Shown here piece by piece: positions 1 to 8,731 of a stretch of 64,000 bases of DNA. The DNA lies in assembly GCF_003144395.1 (NCBI RefSeq), contig NZ_PENZ01000012.1:149245-213244 (forward strand). The letters run 5' to 3'. The notes beneath the pieces were generated by a model. The model did not search any database, had not been told where the DNA came from, and saw only the letters and a list, made by a program, of their open reading frames with translations. This DNA comes from Proteus faecis (GTDB lineage: Bacteria > Pseudomonadota > Gammaproteobacteria > Enterobacterales > Enterobacteriaceae). Numbering within the stretch: the first letter of the stretch is position 1; every line of letters starts with the position of its first letter. The position numbers were made by a program, and so were the translations under genes.

Positions 1-884
1 TTCCATTCACGTCCATTTACAAAGATCCATTCACCACCAGCAACATCTCCTGTACGATCATCACCTTGCAATTCAACATAAGGAATTCGATTAAAATCAC
101 CAAAACCATTTCCTAATGCTTGAATAACGGACTTATGACCTTGCTGAAGTTCAACAAATGCACCTATATCTAAATCGATACCTTTGTTGCCTCCGAACAA
201 ACCACCTAATAACCCAGAGCCCCCACTTTTACTTTCGCGATGCCAATCAAGGTTGATTCGAATTTTACCGAAGTCATCTTTCTTCGTTAGGCTGATCGCT
301 GGTTTCTCTTTAGTTAAAGAAACTTTACTTAAGTTCACCGGATTTGGTGCTGGTTTCGGTGCTGGTGCTGGTGCTGGTGCTGGTTCAGCGTCTGCAATAT
401 CAACACCAAAATGCTCAGCTAATGGCTGTAAACCGCCATTAAATCCTTGAGCGATAAAACGGAACTTCCAGCTACCATTACGACGATATAATTCACCTAA
501 AATTAATGCAGCTTCAGAACGACCGTTAATATCAACATTACCATTCGCTACAACTTCGTTATTAGCATCAACTTGAATTGATAATCGTTGTAAATTTGCA
601 ATAGTTTGTTGACCGTCACAAGTCGCTGTAAACGCAATTTTTTCAACATCTGGACGTAAACGCGCTAAATCTACAGTGAAAGATGTGCTGTTTCCTGCTG
701 TTGCATAGATAACCGTGCGATCATCATTCGCTGTCTGTCCATAAAACACCATATCGGTGTCGCCATTCACTTTACCTGACGCATAAAGTCTAAAAGCGGA
801 CACATCAACAGGCGCACCCGATTGAATTCTAACGATTAATGTCTGATTAGGAACAGGTAAATTCCCACCTGGAGTCATATTCAT
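1..884 (-). CDS. terA: TerA, tellurite-resistance / TerD-family protein (3' end outside window)
   Basis: The reading frame opens on the minus strand with ATG at 884, immediately after the terZ stop codon, and runs off the left edge, so the C-terminus is missing. The N-terminal half (start MNMTPGGNLPVPNQ) is a TerD-like beta-sandwich. An Ala-Pro linker follows, then a second TerD domain with the motifs ISLTKKDDFGKIRINLDW and GGLFGGNKGIDLDIGAF. Two TerD domains joined by a Pro-rich linker is the usual TerA architecture. TerD domains bind calcium and act at the inner face of the membrane in tellurite, colicin and phage resistance. It is translationally coupled to terZ; terB, terC, terD and onward would be expected to the left. 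Confidence 0.93.
   Translation of the reverse strand, partial: MNMTPGGNLPVPNQTLIVRIQSGAPVDVSAFRLYASGKVNGDTDMVFYGQTANDDRTVIYATAGNSTSFTVDLARLRPDVEKIAFTATCDGQQTIANLQRLSIQVDANNEVVANGNVDINGRSEAALILGELYRRNGSWKFRFIAQGFNGGLQPLAEHFGVDIADAEPAPAPAPAPKPAPNPVNLSKVSLTKEKPAISLTKKDDFGKIRINLDWHRESKSGGSGLLGGLFGGNKGIDLDIGAFVELQQGHKSVIQALGNGFGDFNRIPYVELQGDDRTGDVAGGEWIFVNGREW
346..381 (-). repeat. GGTGCT hexamer repeat coding the TerA Ala-Pro linker
   Basis: Six hexamer units are seen on the plus strand: GGTGCT five times, with one GGTTTC variant in second place. Read on the minus strand they encode an alternating Ala-Pro linker between the two TerD domains of TerA. Short in-frame repeats of this kind can change in copy number by slippage, which would alter linker length without breaking the frame. 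Confidence 0.85.
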
Positions 885-1469
885 TTATCGCACCACCGTA
901 GCCACAATATCGGGCATCATGTCGTTAATAACACGACCTTTACAAGGCGCACCAAACGCAGTGAAATCCCATTGACCATGATTACGTTGTAAAGAAGCAA
1001 TCACGATACCGGTATGAGAGCCTTGCTCTGTTAAGGTATAACGCACCAGTTCTTTGTTAGTTGCTTTATCAACAACACGACAGAATGCGTTTTCAACTTC
1101 ATTAAATGTTTGTCCACGGAAACTGTTTACAGTGAATACCAAGTATTCAACATTTGTTGGTAAACGGTCTAAATCAACGAAGATTGTTTCATCATCGCCA
1201 TCACCGTCACCCGTTAAGTTATCACCAGAGTGAATAACTGATTGGCAACTTGATTTTAATTTTCTAAACCAAATGGTATCGATTTGATTGCCACTTGCGT
1301 CAAGCAATACGCAACTTGCATCTAAATCAATAGAACCACCACCACCAAAAAGACCGCCTAATAATCCTTTTTTCTTAATCGGATCCCAGCCCAAACCAAA
1401 CATTAAATGGCTCAGTGTAGGTGCTTGTTTACTGAGAGAAACTGTTTGATTCTTGCTTAATGAAACCAT
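885..1469 (-). CDS. terZ: TerZ, TerD-family tellurium resistance protein
   Basis: A 194-aa single TerD domain. It has the N-terminal MVSLSKNQTVSLSK strand pair, the glycine-rich GLLGGLFGGGGSIDLDASC segment, and the acidic SGDNLTGDGDGDDETIFVDL stretch that forms the calcium site in TerD-family structures. The start at 1469 has a GAAGGAA ribosome site about 9 bases upstream. The stop codon is directly followed by the terA ATG, so the two are coupled. It is the first gene of the leftward ter operon and diverges from the biosynthetic operon starting at 1793. No signal peptide is present; the protein is cytoplasmic or membrane-associated. Confidence 0.94.
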   Translation of the reverse strand: MVSLSKNQTVSLSKQAPTLSHLMFGLGWDPIKKKGLLGGLFGGGGSIDLDASCVLLDASGNQIDTIWFRKLKSSCQSVIHSGDNLTGDGDGDDETIFVDLDRLPTNVEYLVFTVNSFRGQTFNEVENAFCRVVDKATNKELVRYTLTEQGSHTGIVIASLQRNHGQWDFTAFGAPCKGRVINDMMPDIVATVVR

Positions 1470-1792
1470 AATTAAATTCCTTCAGAGGTAGAGTGAAACA
1501 ATAACGCCATTTGTGATTAATTCCATATTATGAAAATCATCATATCATGATGAAGTACATGAGCAAGACTATTTTTCTTATACAAACTTAAAGTTTTGTC
1601 AAATAATTGATATTAATGGTATTTAATTATGTAAAAATGTTAAAAACACAAAAAAATCATAATAATAACTCTATCAATAACCTGATTTTAAAATTAACTC
1701 AAATAAATCATATTATGATTGACACAGTTCTTCGAAATCTTCATGATTATAAGCATTGAACCCTACACTTTTATTTCACGGTATACAGAGTC
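1470..1792. promoter_or_regulatory. Divergent ter promoter region with two palindromes
   Basis: This AT-rich region separates terZ (minus) from the ATP-grasp gene (plus). Two clear dyads are visible: TCATCAT-n3-ATGATGA at 1537-1553 and AATCATA-T-TATGATT at 1706-1720. The second overlaps a plausible -35 box TTGACA (1719-1724), which has a CATGAT -10 17 bases further on (1742-1747) directed toward 1793. The two dyads share the core ATCAT/ATGAT. TerW, encoded at 7080, is known in other ter loci to bind a palindrome in the ter promoter region, so these are the best candidate TerW operators. That assignment is inference. Confidence 0.5.
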
Positions 1793-2860
1793 ATGAATAA
1801 CACAGTTTGGTTTATGGAAGGTTTATCATCACAACGCGATATAATTCAAAGTGTTAAAGACTTTGCAAAACAGCAGCACCAAGAGATCTTTGTGCTCGCC
1901 TCTCATCGTCATACTCGAAATGAAATTTTATCGCTTGCTGATGGCGCTTTTTATGAACCTCTTGAAGAGACATTACGCTTAAAATTTATCGCTGATGTTA
2001 TACAACAGCATCACGTTAGCGCCATTCACACGGGTCGTAATAGCATATGGTTTGAATTACACCGCCAAGAAATTGAGTCGTTAGGGGTAAAATTAACAAC
2101 CGGAGCCACACAACTTGAACAGCTTCAATTAGCTGATAATAAAGTCGCATTTGCACAAGCGATGGAACAATGTGGGCTTCCAGCAGTACCTTCTATTTAC
2201 ATTGAATCTATTGATGAACTAGAAGCGCATATAAAAGAGCCTCCTTTTGGCGAAATACCTTTATGTATCAAACCCGTAAAAGGGATTTATGGCATGGGTT
2301 TTTGGCGATTTGATAATCAAGTTTCACCAATGGCGCTGTTTAATCACCCAGAAAATCGCCAAGTCAATCCTCAACAATATCTTGAGGCATTAAAAGCGGT
2401 TGAACGTTTTGAACCTTTAGTCTTAATGCCTTATTTACCTGGCCCTGAATACTCCGTGGATATGGTGGTTGAACAAGGTGTTGTTATTGCTGCGGTTGCT
2501 CGGCGCAAAGAAGGGGCAATACAACATTTAGAAATTTCAGGTGAAGCTTATGAATTAGGTAAAGCGTGTGCAACAGCGATGAAAGCAGATGGGCTTGTAA
2601 ATGTACAAACTCGACATAATCATCAAGGTCGCCCGCTGTTACTTGAAATTAATATGCGCCCTTCGGGGGGAATTGGTTATACCCAACATTGTGGAATTAA
2701 TCTTGCCGGTATTTTTGCTTTACGCCAATTAGGATTAATGAGTATTGAAGAGGCTGTAGCCCAAAATAACCATTTTACACCAACAAAAATACGCTCAATC
2801 ACCGATTCTATTGTTTTCGATTCAAGGTTAACAAATTTAATCAGTACGGATAATAATTAA
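1793..2860 (+). CDS. ATP-grasp ligase of the Ter biosynthetic module
   Basis: A 355-aa ATP-grasp enzyme (Ter-specific ATP-grasp family). It has an N-terminal pre-ATP-grasp Rossmann region (about residues 1-110), the ATP-binding segment ending in IKPVKGIYGMGFWRF, and the metal-binding strand LLEINMRPSGGIGYT near residue 290. ATP-grasp enzymes couple a carboxylate to an amine or thiol through an acyl phosphate. It is the first of five tightly packed genes (gap of 2 bases to the next). Comparative genomics of Ter loci predicts that this set makes a nucleoside-like metabolite; the substrate is not known. The start has only a weak ribosome site (ACAGAG). Confidence 0.85.
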   Translation: MNNTVWFMEGLSSQRDIIQSVKDFAKQQHQEIFVLASHRHTRNEILSLADGAFYEPLEETLRLKFIADVIQQHHVSAIHTGRNSIWFELHRQEIESLGVKLTTGATQLEQLQLADNKVAFAQAMEQCGLPAVPSIYIESIDELEAHIKEPPFGEIPLCIKPVKGIYGMGFWRFDNQVSPMALFNHPENRQVNPQQYLEALKAVERFEPLVLMPYLPGPEYSVDMVVEQGVVIAAVARRKEGAIQHLEISGEAYELGKACATAMKADGLVNVQTRHNHQGRPLLLEINMRPSGGIGYTQHCGINLAGIFALRQLGLMSIEEAVAQNNHFTPTKIRSITDSIVFDSRLTNLISTDNN

Positions 2861-2862
2861 TA

Positions 2863-4011
2863 ATGAAAAATAGCATGAGTGACTCATCCGTTTATCGTCG
2901 CCCTCTTTCTTGTGGCACATTAAGTGTGACGCCAAATTGTTCTATTGAGTTACTTGATGAATTATTTGATATTGCAGAAAGACGCAATCCTAAGCGTGCA
3001 TTTTTATTTGTCAGTAAAGTATTAGGCCGGCATATCCCTGTTTCACCGAAAAAAATGCGTGAAACCTACCAAAAACTTGCCCGTCAATTTCCTGATTCAC
3101 TCGAAGGCCCAGTTCTGTTTATTGGTATGGCAGAAACCGCGGTTGGTTTAGGTGCGGGTATTTTTGATGAAGTGAGAAATCGTTATCAACAGGCCATTTA
3201 TTTAACATCAACGCGCCATCCTGTTGATAACGGTGAACTGCTATGTGAGTTTAAAGAAAATCATAGCCACGCAACTGATCACCTACTCTATTTACCTAAA
3301 ACAGCAGAGCAACGCCAATGGGTACAACAAGCAAAAACCGTAGTATTAATTGATGATGAAGCGACTACGGGTAATACCTTTATTAACCTGTTGTCGGCAC
3401 TACGTAAAGACGGTGGATTAACCCATATTGAGCAGGTTATAGCGGTAACTTTAACCGATTGGAGTGGTGATTCTATCGCTGAGCGCTCCCCATTACCGAT
3501 TAAAACCCTCTCCTTAGTACAAGGGAAGTGGCAATGGGATGCCGATCCAAATGCGCCTTTACCTGTTATGCCTAATGTCAATATCACGGCTTCAGGGCAA
3601 GTTGCGATCACGGGTAAACAGAGTTGGGGTCGATTAGGCATGACAACGCCCGCAAGCGATCTGGGTTTATCGATCAATATTTCTTTGGGTGAAAAGATCC
3701 TTGTTTTAGGATCAGGAGAATTTGTTTGGGAACCGTTCTTATTAGCTGAACGTCTTGAAAAACAAGGCGCTATCGTAAAATATAGTTCGACAACGCGTTC
3801 ACCTATTTCAACCAATTTTGCCATTCAATCAGCAATTACATTCACTGATAATTATGGTTTAGGTATTCCAAACTTCGTCTATAACGTAGCACATCAACAA
3901 TTTGATCGCATTTTGCTTTGTTGTGAAACACCCGCCGAAAGTATTGATAGCCAACTGATTGAAGCCCTCAATAAAGTTGCACCTATTGTTGAGGTAATTA
4001 GTTATGACTAA
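2863..4011 (+). CDS. Phosphoribosyltransferase with C-terminal TRSP domain (Ter module)
   Basis: A 382-aa two-domain protein. The N-terminal PRTase domain carries the classical PRPP loop VVLIDDEATTGNTF (about residues 160-173). The C-terminal domain contains the motif SSTTRSPIST, the signature behind the name TRSP domain, which is found only fused to PRTases of Ter gene clusters. The expected reaction is transfer of ribose 5-phosphate from PRPP to a base-like acceptor, or the reverse. It starts 2 bases after the ATP-grasp stop and overlaps the next gene by 8 bases. A second in-frame ATG at 2875 could be the true start; neither has a strong ribosome site. Confidence 0.85.
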   Translation: MKNSMSDSSVYRRPLSCGTLSVTPNCSIELLDELFDIAERRNPKRAFLFVSKVLGRHIPVSPKKMRETYQKLARQFPDSLEGPVLFIGMAETAVGLGAGIFDEVRNRYQQAIYLTSTRHPVDNGELLCEFKENHSHATDHLLYLPKTAEQRQWVQQAKTVVLIDDEATTGNTFINLLSALRKDGGLTHIEQVIAVTLTDWSGDSIAERSPLPIKTLSLVQGKWQWDADPNAPLPVMPNVNITASGQVAITGKQSWGRLGMTTPASDLGLSINISLGEKILVLGSGEFVWEPFLLAERLEKQGAIVKYSSTTRSPISTNFAIQSAITFTDNYGLGIPNFVYNVAHQQFDRILLCCETPAESIDSQLIEALNKVAPIVEVISYD

Positions 4012-4774
4012 GCCTGTTATTTTAACTGATCTTGATGACACTCTATTTCAAACACGTCGTAAGATGGTGGATGAATTAGCATTAGAACCTTACAAAGCTG
4101 GCGCGCTAGATAGAAGCTTAGAACCTCGTAGTTTTATGACTCAAGAGCAAGCCATGCTGGTAGATTGGATGTTAGAGCATGCAGATCTAATTCCTGTTAC
4201 TGCGCGTGGAACGGAAGAGATTAGCCGAGTCACTATTCCTTTTCATTCTTGGGCAATTACTACACATGGTGCAGTGATATTAACGCCAGAAGGCAATGCT
4301 GATACACAATGGCAAAACCACATCACTCAACACTTAGCGCCATATACACAGCGTTTGTTGACACTACAACAAGCAATTACGCAATTAATGGCGGAGCGAA
4401 ATATTGATGGTTGGGCTCGTATTAACTATGAATACGGTGATTTGCCTATTTATTTAGTCATGAAGCATAACGATAGCACTCGATTAGACGAGCTATACGC
4501 CATAGGTGATGAGATAGAAAAAACATTCTCAACCGAAGGTTTTTATATTCATCGCAACAGCAACAATATTGCTTGGTTACCAGAGCCTATCGAAAAAGGC
4601 AAAGCTGTTACCTATTTGCTCAATCAATTAAAAGCTGAGCGTGGTGTTTTTCCTGTGATTGGACTCGGTGACAGCCTAAGTGACCATCGCTTTATGAAAT
4701 TATGTAGTTGGTATGGACTTCCTCGTCAAAGTCAATTTGCGGATGCGATCAACACAAAAATTTTTGGAGAATAA
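4004..4774 (+). CDS. HAD-family hydrolase of the Ter biosynthetic module
   Basis: A 256-aa HAD phosphatase. Motif I is LTDLDDTLF, with nucleophile Asp9 and acid/base Asp11. Motif II is the VTARG threonine near residue 65. Motif IV is GLGDSLSDHRFM near the C-terminus. The Cof-like order suggests removal of a phosphate from a small metabolite, fitting a step after the PRTase reaction. It overlaps the PRTase-TRSP gene by 8 bases and ends 2 bases before the next gene, so it is an internal gene of the operon. Confidence 0.85.
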   Translation: MTKPVILTDLDDTLFQTRRKMVDELALEPYKAGALDRSLEPRSFMTQEQAMLVDWMLEHADLIPVTARGTEEISRVTIPFHSWAITTHGAVILTPEGNADTQWQNHITQHLAPYTQRLLTLQQAITQLMAERNIDGWARINYEYGDLPIYLVMKHNDSTRLDELYAIGDEIEKTFSTEGFYIHRNSNNIAWLPEPIEKGKAVTYLLNQLKAERGVFPVIGLGDSLSDHRFMKLCSWYGLPRQSQFADAINTKIFGE

Positions 4775-4776
4775 AC

Positions 4777-5853
4777 ATGATGGATCATAAACCTTTTTCA
4801 GGATCTTATGTATCAGGAGATGTCGATTTTCTACTTCAACCGGTTAATATCGAAATGACGCCCGTTGAATTAAAAGAAGAGCTGATACAATCGGGTAAAC
4901 GACACTATTCTGACATGCTAAGTCAAGAGCCAGAACCAACTAAATGGCATTTAGATCTGTTTGAAAAAGCGCTAGAAACGGGTGCTACACGTTTAGCCAC
5001 TGAAGTCATCATGTTGGCTAAATCATTGATTGAACGTTTTGGTGATACCCCAATTATCTTGACAAGCCTTGTTCGTGCAGGTGTTCCTTTAGGCGTCATG
5101 TTGCAACAAACATTGCGTAAAATGGGAAAAACCTCTTACCACTACGGCATTAGTATTATTCGAGATAGAGGCATTGATAGTGAAGCGCTTTCATGGATAG
5201 AACAACGTCACGGCACAGAAGGTATTGTGTTTGTTGATGGATGGACAGGAAAAGGCGCTATTACGGGTGAACTTATTCGTTCATTATCAGGACGGAAAGG
5301 TTATCCAAACCAACCTCGCCTTGTCGTCCTCGCTGATCCTTGTGGCTGTGCATGGTTAAGTGCCAGCGATGAAGATTGGCTTATCCCATTTGGGATCATG
5401 GGAGCACCTGTTTCAGGATTAATTTCACGTTCAATTTGGACTGAAAAAGGCTTTCACGGTTTTGTAGATTGCCAACATTTAAAACAGTATGAATGCAGTC
5501 GTTACCTTGTTGATACTGTCGGACAAGTCGTTGATACATTAATCAATAACGATATTCCATTAGCTACATTTAAAGAACAACAATCAGATTTAAAAAGACT
5601 GAGCGAAAACGTCGTTAGTTCACTTGCAAACAAATATGATATTTCAAATATCAATCGTATAAAACCTGGTATTGCTGAAGCCACACGCGCTGTTTTACGC
5701 CGTGTACCTGATCATATCCTTGTAAGAGAAATAACCGATCCTGATGTCGCGTTACTGGTTTATCTTGCGCAGGAAAAAAATATTGCTGTTATTGAAGCAG
5801 GGCAAGCGCTTGGTCAATATCGCGCAGTGACTATCATTAAAAAGGTGAAATAA
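4777..5853 (+). CDS. Phosphoribosyltransferase with C-terminal PELOTA RNA-binding domain (StiP-like, Ter module)
   Basis: A 358-aa protein. The start chosen is ATG 4777, with GGAGA at 4766-4770 six bases before it; the longer frame would run back into the HAD gene. The PRTase domain has IILTSLVRAGVPLGV and a modified PRPP loop VFVDGWTGKGAITGEL (about residues 150-165). The last 65 residues (from RIKPGIAEATRAVL) look like the PELOTA/L7Ae-type RNA-binding fold described for this family. Databases often call it cysteine protease StiP, but the Ter comparative studies treat it as a PRTase. The RNA-binding tail suggests that substrate or product is linked to RNA, which is untested. Confidence 0.82.
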   Translation: MMDHKPFSGSYVSGDVDFLLQPVNIEMTPVELKEELIQSGKRHYSDMLSQEPEPTKWHLDLFEKALETGATRLATEVIMLAKSLIERFGDTPIILTSLVRAGVPLGVMLQQTLRKMGKTSYHYGISIIRDRGIDSEALSWIEQRHGTEGIVFVDGWTGKGAITGELIRSLSGRKGYPNQPRLVVLADPCGCAWLSASDEDWLIPFGIMGAPVSGLISRSIWTEKGFHGFVDCQHLKQYECSRYLVDTVGQVVDTLINNDIPLATFKEQQSDLKRLSENVVSSLANKYDISNINRIKPGIAEATRAVLRRVPDHILVREITDPDVALLVYLAQEKNIAVIEAGQALGQYRAVTIIKKVK

Positions 5854-6797
5854 TGATTGAACGATTATCCCCATGGAATTTAGGGGCAACGCTTTATATG
5901 CCGGCAACACGGACAGATATCGCGACGACAATTATCAACCAGAAAATTGAAGGGTTACGCTCTTTAATTATCTGTTTAGAAGATGCCGTGAGTGATGCTG
6001 ATATTCCTGTTGCATTAGAAAACCTAGCAGTATTATTAAATACTTTAGCAGAACACAAAAAAAACAGTGATTGTAGCCATTGGCCACTGCTATTTATTCG
6101 CCCTCGCCATACTGAAATGGGTCAATGGATCACTGAAAACCTTGATGTCAGTGCCATCGATGGCTTTGTTTTGCCTAAGTTTACGCAAGCTTCTCTGCCA
6201 GTTTGGTGGAAAATTATTGAAAATACGCAGTTATGTATGATGCCAACACTTGAAACAGAAGAAGTGTTTGATGTTATCCAAATGACAGAGCTTGCAAATC
6301 ACTTACTCACTCACCCTTGCCATAACAGAATTATTGCATTGCGTATTGGTGGCAATGATTTAATGAATGTTATTTCTCTTAGACGTAATCGCCAATTAAC
6401 ACTTTATGATGGCCCAATGGGTTACGTGATAAAAATGTTGGTTGCTGTCTTTGGTGCTCGTCAATTTGCCCTCACAGCACCTGTTTGTGAGCATATTGAT
6501 GATCACCACATTATGGATAAAGAGCTGGCACTTGATATTGCCAATGGTCTTGTAGGTAAAACAGCGATCCATCCAAAGCAAATTCATAAAATTGAACAAG
6601 CTCTCATGGTGTCTCAATCCGATCATTCAGATGCATTGCGTATTTTAAATTCAACGCAAGCCGTTTTTAAATCACAAGGAGCAATGTGTGAGCCAGCAAC
6701 ACATCGTCGCTGGGCATTGAGTATTTTAACTAGAGCTAAAATTTATGGTATTATTCCTAACCAACAAAATAATGCTCAACGTTTTAACGCGACGTAA
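5853..6797 (+). CDS. HpcH/HpaI / CitE-like C-C bond lyase (Ter module)
   Basis: A 314-aa TIM-barrel protein of the citrate-lyase-beta type. It shows YMPATRTDIA (strand 1), IICLEDAVSDAD (metal-binding acidic pair), LRIGGNDLMNV and TAIHPKQIHKIEQA. These enzymes cleave or form C-C bonds in acyl-CoA or oxo-acid substrates with a divalent metal. The start codon overlaps the previous stop as TAATG, so it is coupled and last in the five-gene operon. Its family in Ter loci is a distinct lyase branch; the substrate is unknown. Confidence 0.85.
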   Translation: MIERLSPWNLGATLYMPATRTDIATTIINQKIEGLRSLIICLEDAVSDADIPVALENLAVLLNTLAEHKKNSDCSHWPLLFIRPRHTEMGQWITENLDVSAIDGFVLPKFTQASLPVWWKIIENTQLCMMPTLETEEVFDVIQMTELANHLLTHPCHNRIIALRIGGNDLMNVISLRRNRQLTLYDGPMGYVIKMLVAVFGARQFALTAPVCEHIDDHHIMDKELALDIANGLVGKTAIHPKQIHKIEQALMVSQSDHSDALRILNSTQAVFKSQGAMCEPATHRRWALSILTRAKIYGIIPNQQNNAQRFNAT

Positions 6798-6860
6798 TAT
6801 ACTCTATAACAGAGCAATAATCTCTATGAGATAAAATAATTATTTTGTATTGATTTCAAT

Positions 6861-6907
6861 TTATAAGTTTCTAGTTAAAGCATATTATCTTTAACTAGAA
6901 CTTATAA
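6861..6907 (+). terminator. Long stem-loop ending the Ter biosynthetic operon
   Basis: A near-perfect inverted repeat: a 20-base arm at 6861-6880 and a 19-base arm at 6889-6907, differing by one bulged A, with an 8-base loop. A T-rich tract (TTTTTTATTT) follows about 16 bases later. It is most likely the terminator of the operon ending at 6797, although the stem is AT-rich and the T-run is offset, so an operator role for the downstream terW gene cannot be excluded. Confidence 0.55.
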
Positions 6908-7079
6908 GAATAACGCGAACTTTTTTATTTAAAAAGTACATTTTTTATTTCAATTATTAATTTATACTACATTTAATAGGAAGCTTATTTTATTTATCCT
7001 TGTCAACACAGAACAAGAATAATAAAAATTATTGCTGACTATTTTAACACACGAATAACAGAATAAGTGGTAACTAAGC

Positions 7080-7568
7080 ATGCAATTAAGCACCCGTCAG
7101 GTCAGAGTCTTTACACTGGCAACCCTTTTAAGCTCAGGAAAAAAGGTTCCAACCATTAAGATTATTTCTGCTCTTGAATGCTCAGAGCCTACGTTAACTC
7201 GCGTATTAAAAGAGATAAGAGATTCTTATGGTGCTGAAATAAAATACAGCAAAGCCTCTCGCGCGTATCAAATGACTGAACGAGGCCAACTCGATAGTAA
7301 AGCATTACGTCGTATGCGTGAAGCATTATCCGCCAGTGAATATCTTCGTCACAATGGAATGACAAGCCGAGTTTATCTCGATAAAGATAAAAAGAAATCA
7401 GTTTCACTTTCATTAAAAATGTCAGCATTACGCAAGATTGATAGATTATCTTATTTAAATAACTCCACACGTAGTGAAGCTGTAGAATTATTAGTTGATC
7501 ACTATATTGAAAATTTAATTCAATCAACACTCGCAGAAAAAGCTAAGAAAGAAAAAGAATTAAAATAA
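7080..7568 (+). CDS. terW: TerW, DNA-binding regulator of the ter locus
   Basis: A 162-aa protein. Residues 1-70 form a winged helix-turn-helix (ISALECSEPTLTRVLKEI as the recognition unit). Residues 100-145 (VSLSLKMSALRKIDRLSY then NSTRSEAVELLVDHYI) look like a ribbon-helix-helix. This double DNA-binding layout and the position between the biosynthetic and terY operons match TerW, shown in other enterobacterial ter loci to bind the ter promoter. It is transcribed alone, with a strong terminator behind it. Whether it represses or activates here cannot be read from sequence. Confidence 0.85.
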   Translation: MQLSTRQVRVFTLATLLSSGKKVPTIKIISALECSEPTLTRVLKEIRDSYGAEIKYSKASRAYQMTERGQLDSKALRRMREALSASEYLRHNGMTSRVYLDKDKKKSVSLSLKMSALRKIDRLSYLNNSTRSEAVELLVDHYIENLIQSTLAEKAKKEKELK

Positions 7569-7574
7569 ATAATA

Positions 7575-7610
7575 AAAAGTAACTTGACGCTTCGGCATCA
7601 AGTTACTTTT
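7575..7610 (+). terminator. Terminator after terW
   Basis: Sixteen-base arms with one mismatch (7575-7590 and 7595-7610) close on a TTCG tetraloop, with AAAAGTAACTTGA at the base of one arm and its complement ending in TTTT on the other. The A/T flanks make it potentially bidirectional, but only terW is a close upstream gene. Confidence 0.85.
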
Positions 7611-8075
7611 TACAAAACAAAAAATATATAAATAACTCATTTAATGAATTTAATTTTCATATTAATACTCGATTTTATTTTCTTTTAAATAAATTTAAAA
7701 ACCCCAAAACAAATATATTAATTAATTGAATTTATTGGCTTTTATAATTATTAGTATTTTTAATTAAATTGAGTATTTACACCTAATCATTATTAGCCAT
7801 TCATTTTTTGTCATACTTATAAATACGGACTTAATAATATAGGTTTTCTTTAATAAAATTAAATCGCTTCGTCACTCGATTTAAGAGGGATAAACAGGCC
7901 AATTCCTCTTTTATTTTGCTTTTTATACTATCTTTATTCAGATTAATAATATTGGACAATCATCACTGCGTTTTTTCACCAATTTAATTAAACTAAGCAT
8001 AATCTCAATTGAACACCTTCATGAGTCGGTTAGTATATTAATCGCTTGTTTCTATCTCACTCACAGGATAAATGC
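7611..8075 (+). promoter_or_regulatory. Upstream region of the terY1-terX-terY2 operon
   Basis: About 465 bases without a gene, very AT-rich. A weak promoter candidate is TTGAAC (8009-8014) followed by TAGTATATT (8031-8039), with the transcript leading into terY1. No copy of the ATCAT/ATGAT dyad seen upstream of terZ was found here. Confidence 0.3.
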
Positions 8076-8714
8076 ATGAGAAGATTGCCAGTTTACCTTT
8101 TACTTGATACATCTGGTTCTATGTATGGAGAACCTATTGCTGCAGTAAAAAATGGCGTTGAAATGCTCTTATCAACGCTACGCCAAGATCCTTACGCATT
8201 AGAAACCGCTTATATTTCTATCATCACCTTTGACTCAACCGCACAACAGATTGTGCCACTCACTGATTTAATCAATTTTAAAGTCCCTGATTTAGTCGCA
8301 AGTGGAACAACAGCATTAGGTTCTGCGCTCACTTTAGTTTCTAATCGTATTGAAAAAGAAGTACAAAAAACTACGGCTGAAACAAAAGGCGATTGGCGCC
8401 CATTGGTTTTCGTGATGACAGATGGCGCCCCCACGGACGATTGGAAAAAAGGCGTTGAGAAATTTAAAGCAGCACGCACTGGTGTTGTTATTGCGTGTGC
8501 AGCAGGACAATCAGCACAAACAGATGTACTAAAAAATATCACTGAAATTGTATTACAGCTAGATACTGCGGACTCCAATACGATTAAGTCTTTCTTTAAG
8601 TGGGTTTCAGCCAGTATTTCTGTGGGTAGTCAAAAAGTTGATTTAACTAAGAAAGATATTAGTGATCTTGATGACTTACCGCCACCGCCCCCTGAGGTTA
8701 ACGTTGTACTTTAA
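8076..8714 (+). CDS. terY1: TerY1, von Willebrand factor A-domain protein
   Basis: A 212-aa vWA domain. The MIDAS metal site is intact: DTSGSM near the N-terminus, then a threonine in SGTTALGSAL, then TDGAPTDDW. I start it at ATG 8076 (MRRLPVYLLLDTSG), matching TerY2 and TerY3; an AGGA-like site lies about 7 bases upstream. The longer frame from 8046 uses a TTG and adds nothing conserved. vWA proteins of Ter loci are thought to act as metal-dependent scaffolds binding TerD proteins. The C-terminus ends in LPPPPPEVNVVL, closely repeated in TerY2. Confidence 0.88.
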   Translation: MRRLPVYLLLDTSGSMYGEPIAAVKNGVEMLLSTLRQDPYALETAYISIITFDSTAQQIVPLTDLINFKVPDLVASGTTALGSALTLVSNRIEKEVQKTTAETKGDWRPLVFVMTDGAPTDDWKKGVEKFKAARTGVVIACAAGQSAQTDVLKNITEIVLQLDTADSNTIKSFFKWVSASISVGSQKVDLTKKDISDLDDLPPPPPEVNVVL

Positions 8715-8731
8715 ATAAAAAAGGAATGAAT

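Noticed and set aside
184..450. 88-codon plus-strand frame within terA
   Set aside because: The Gly/Ala repeat arises from the antisense of the TerA Ala-Pro linker; terA on the minus strand explains the sequence.
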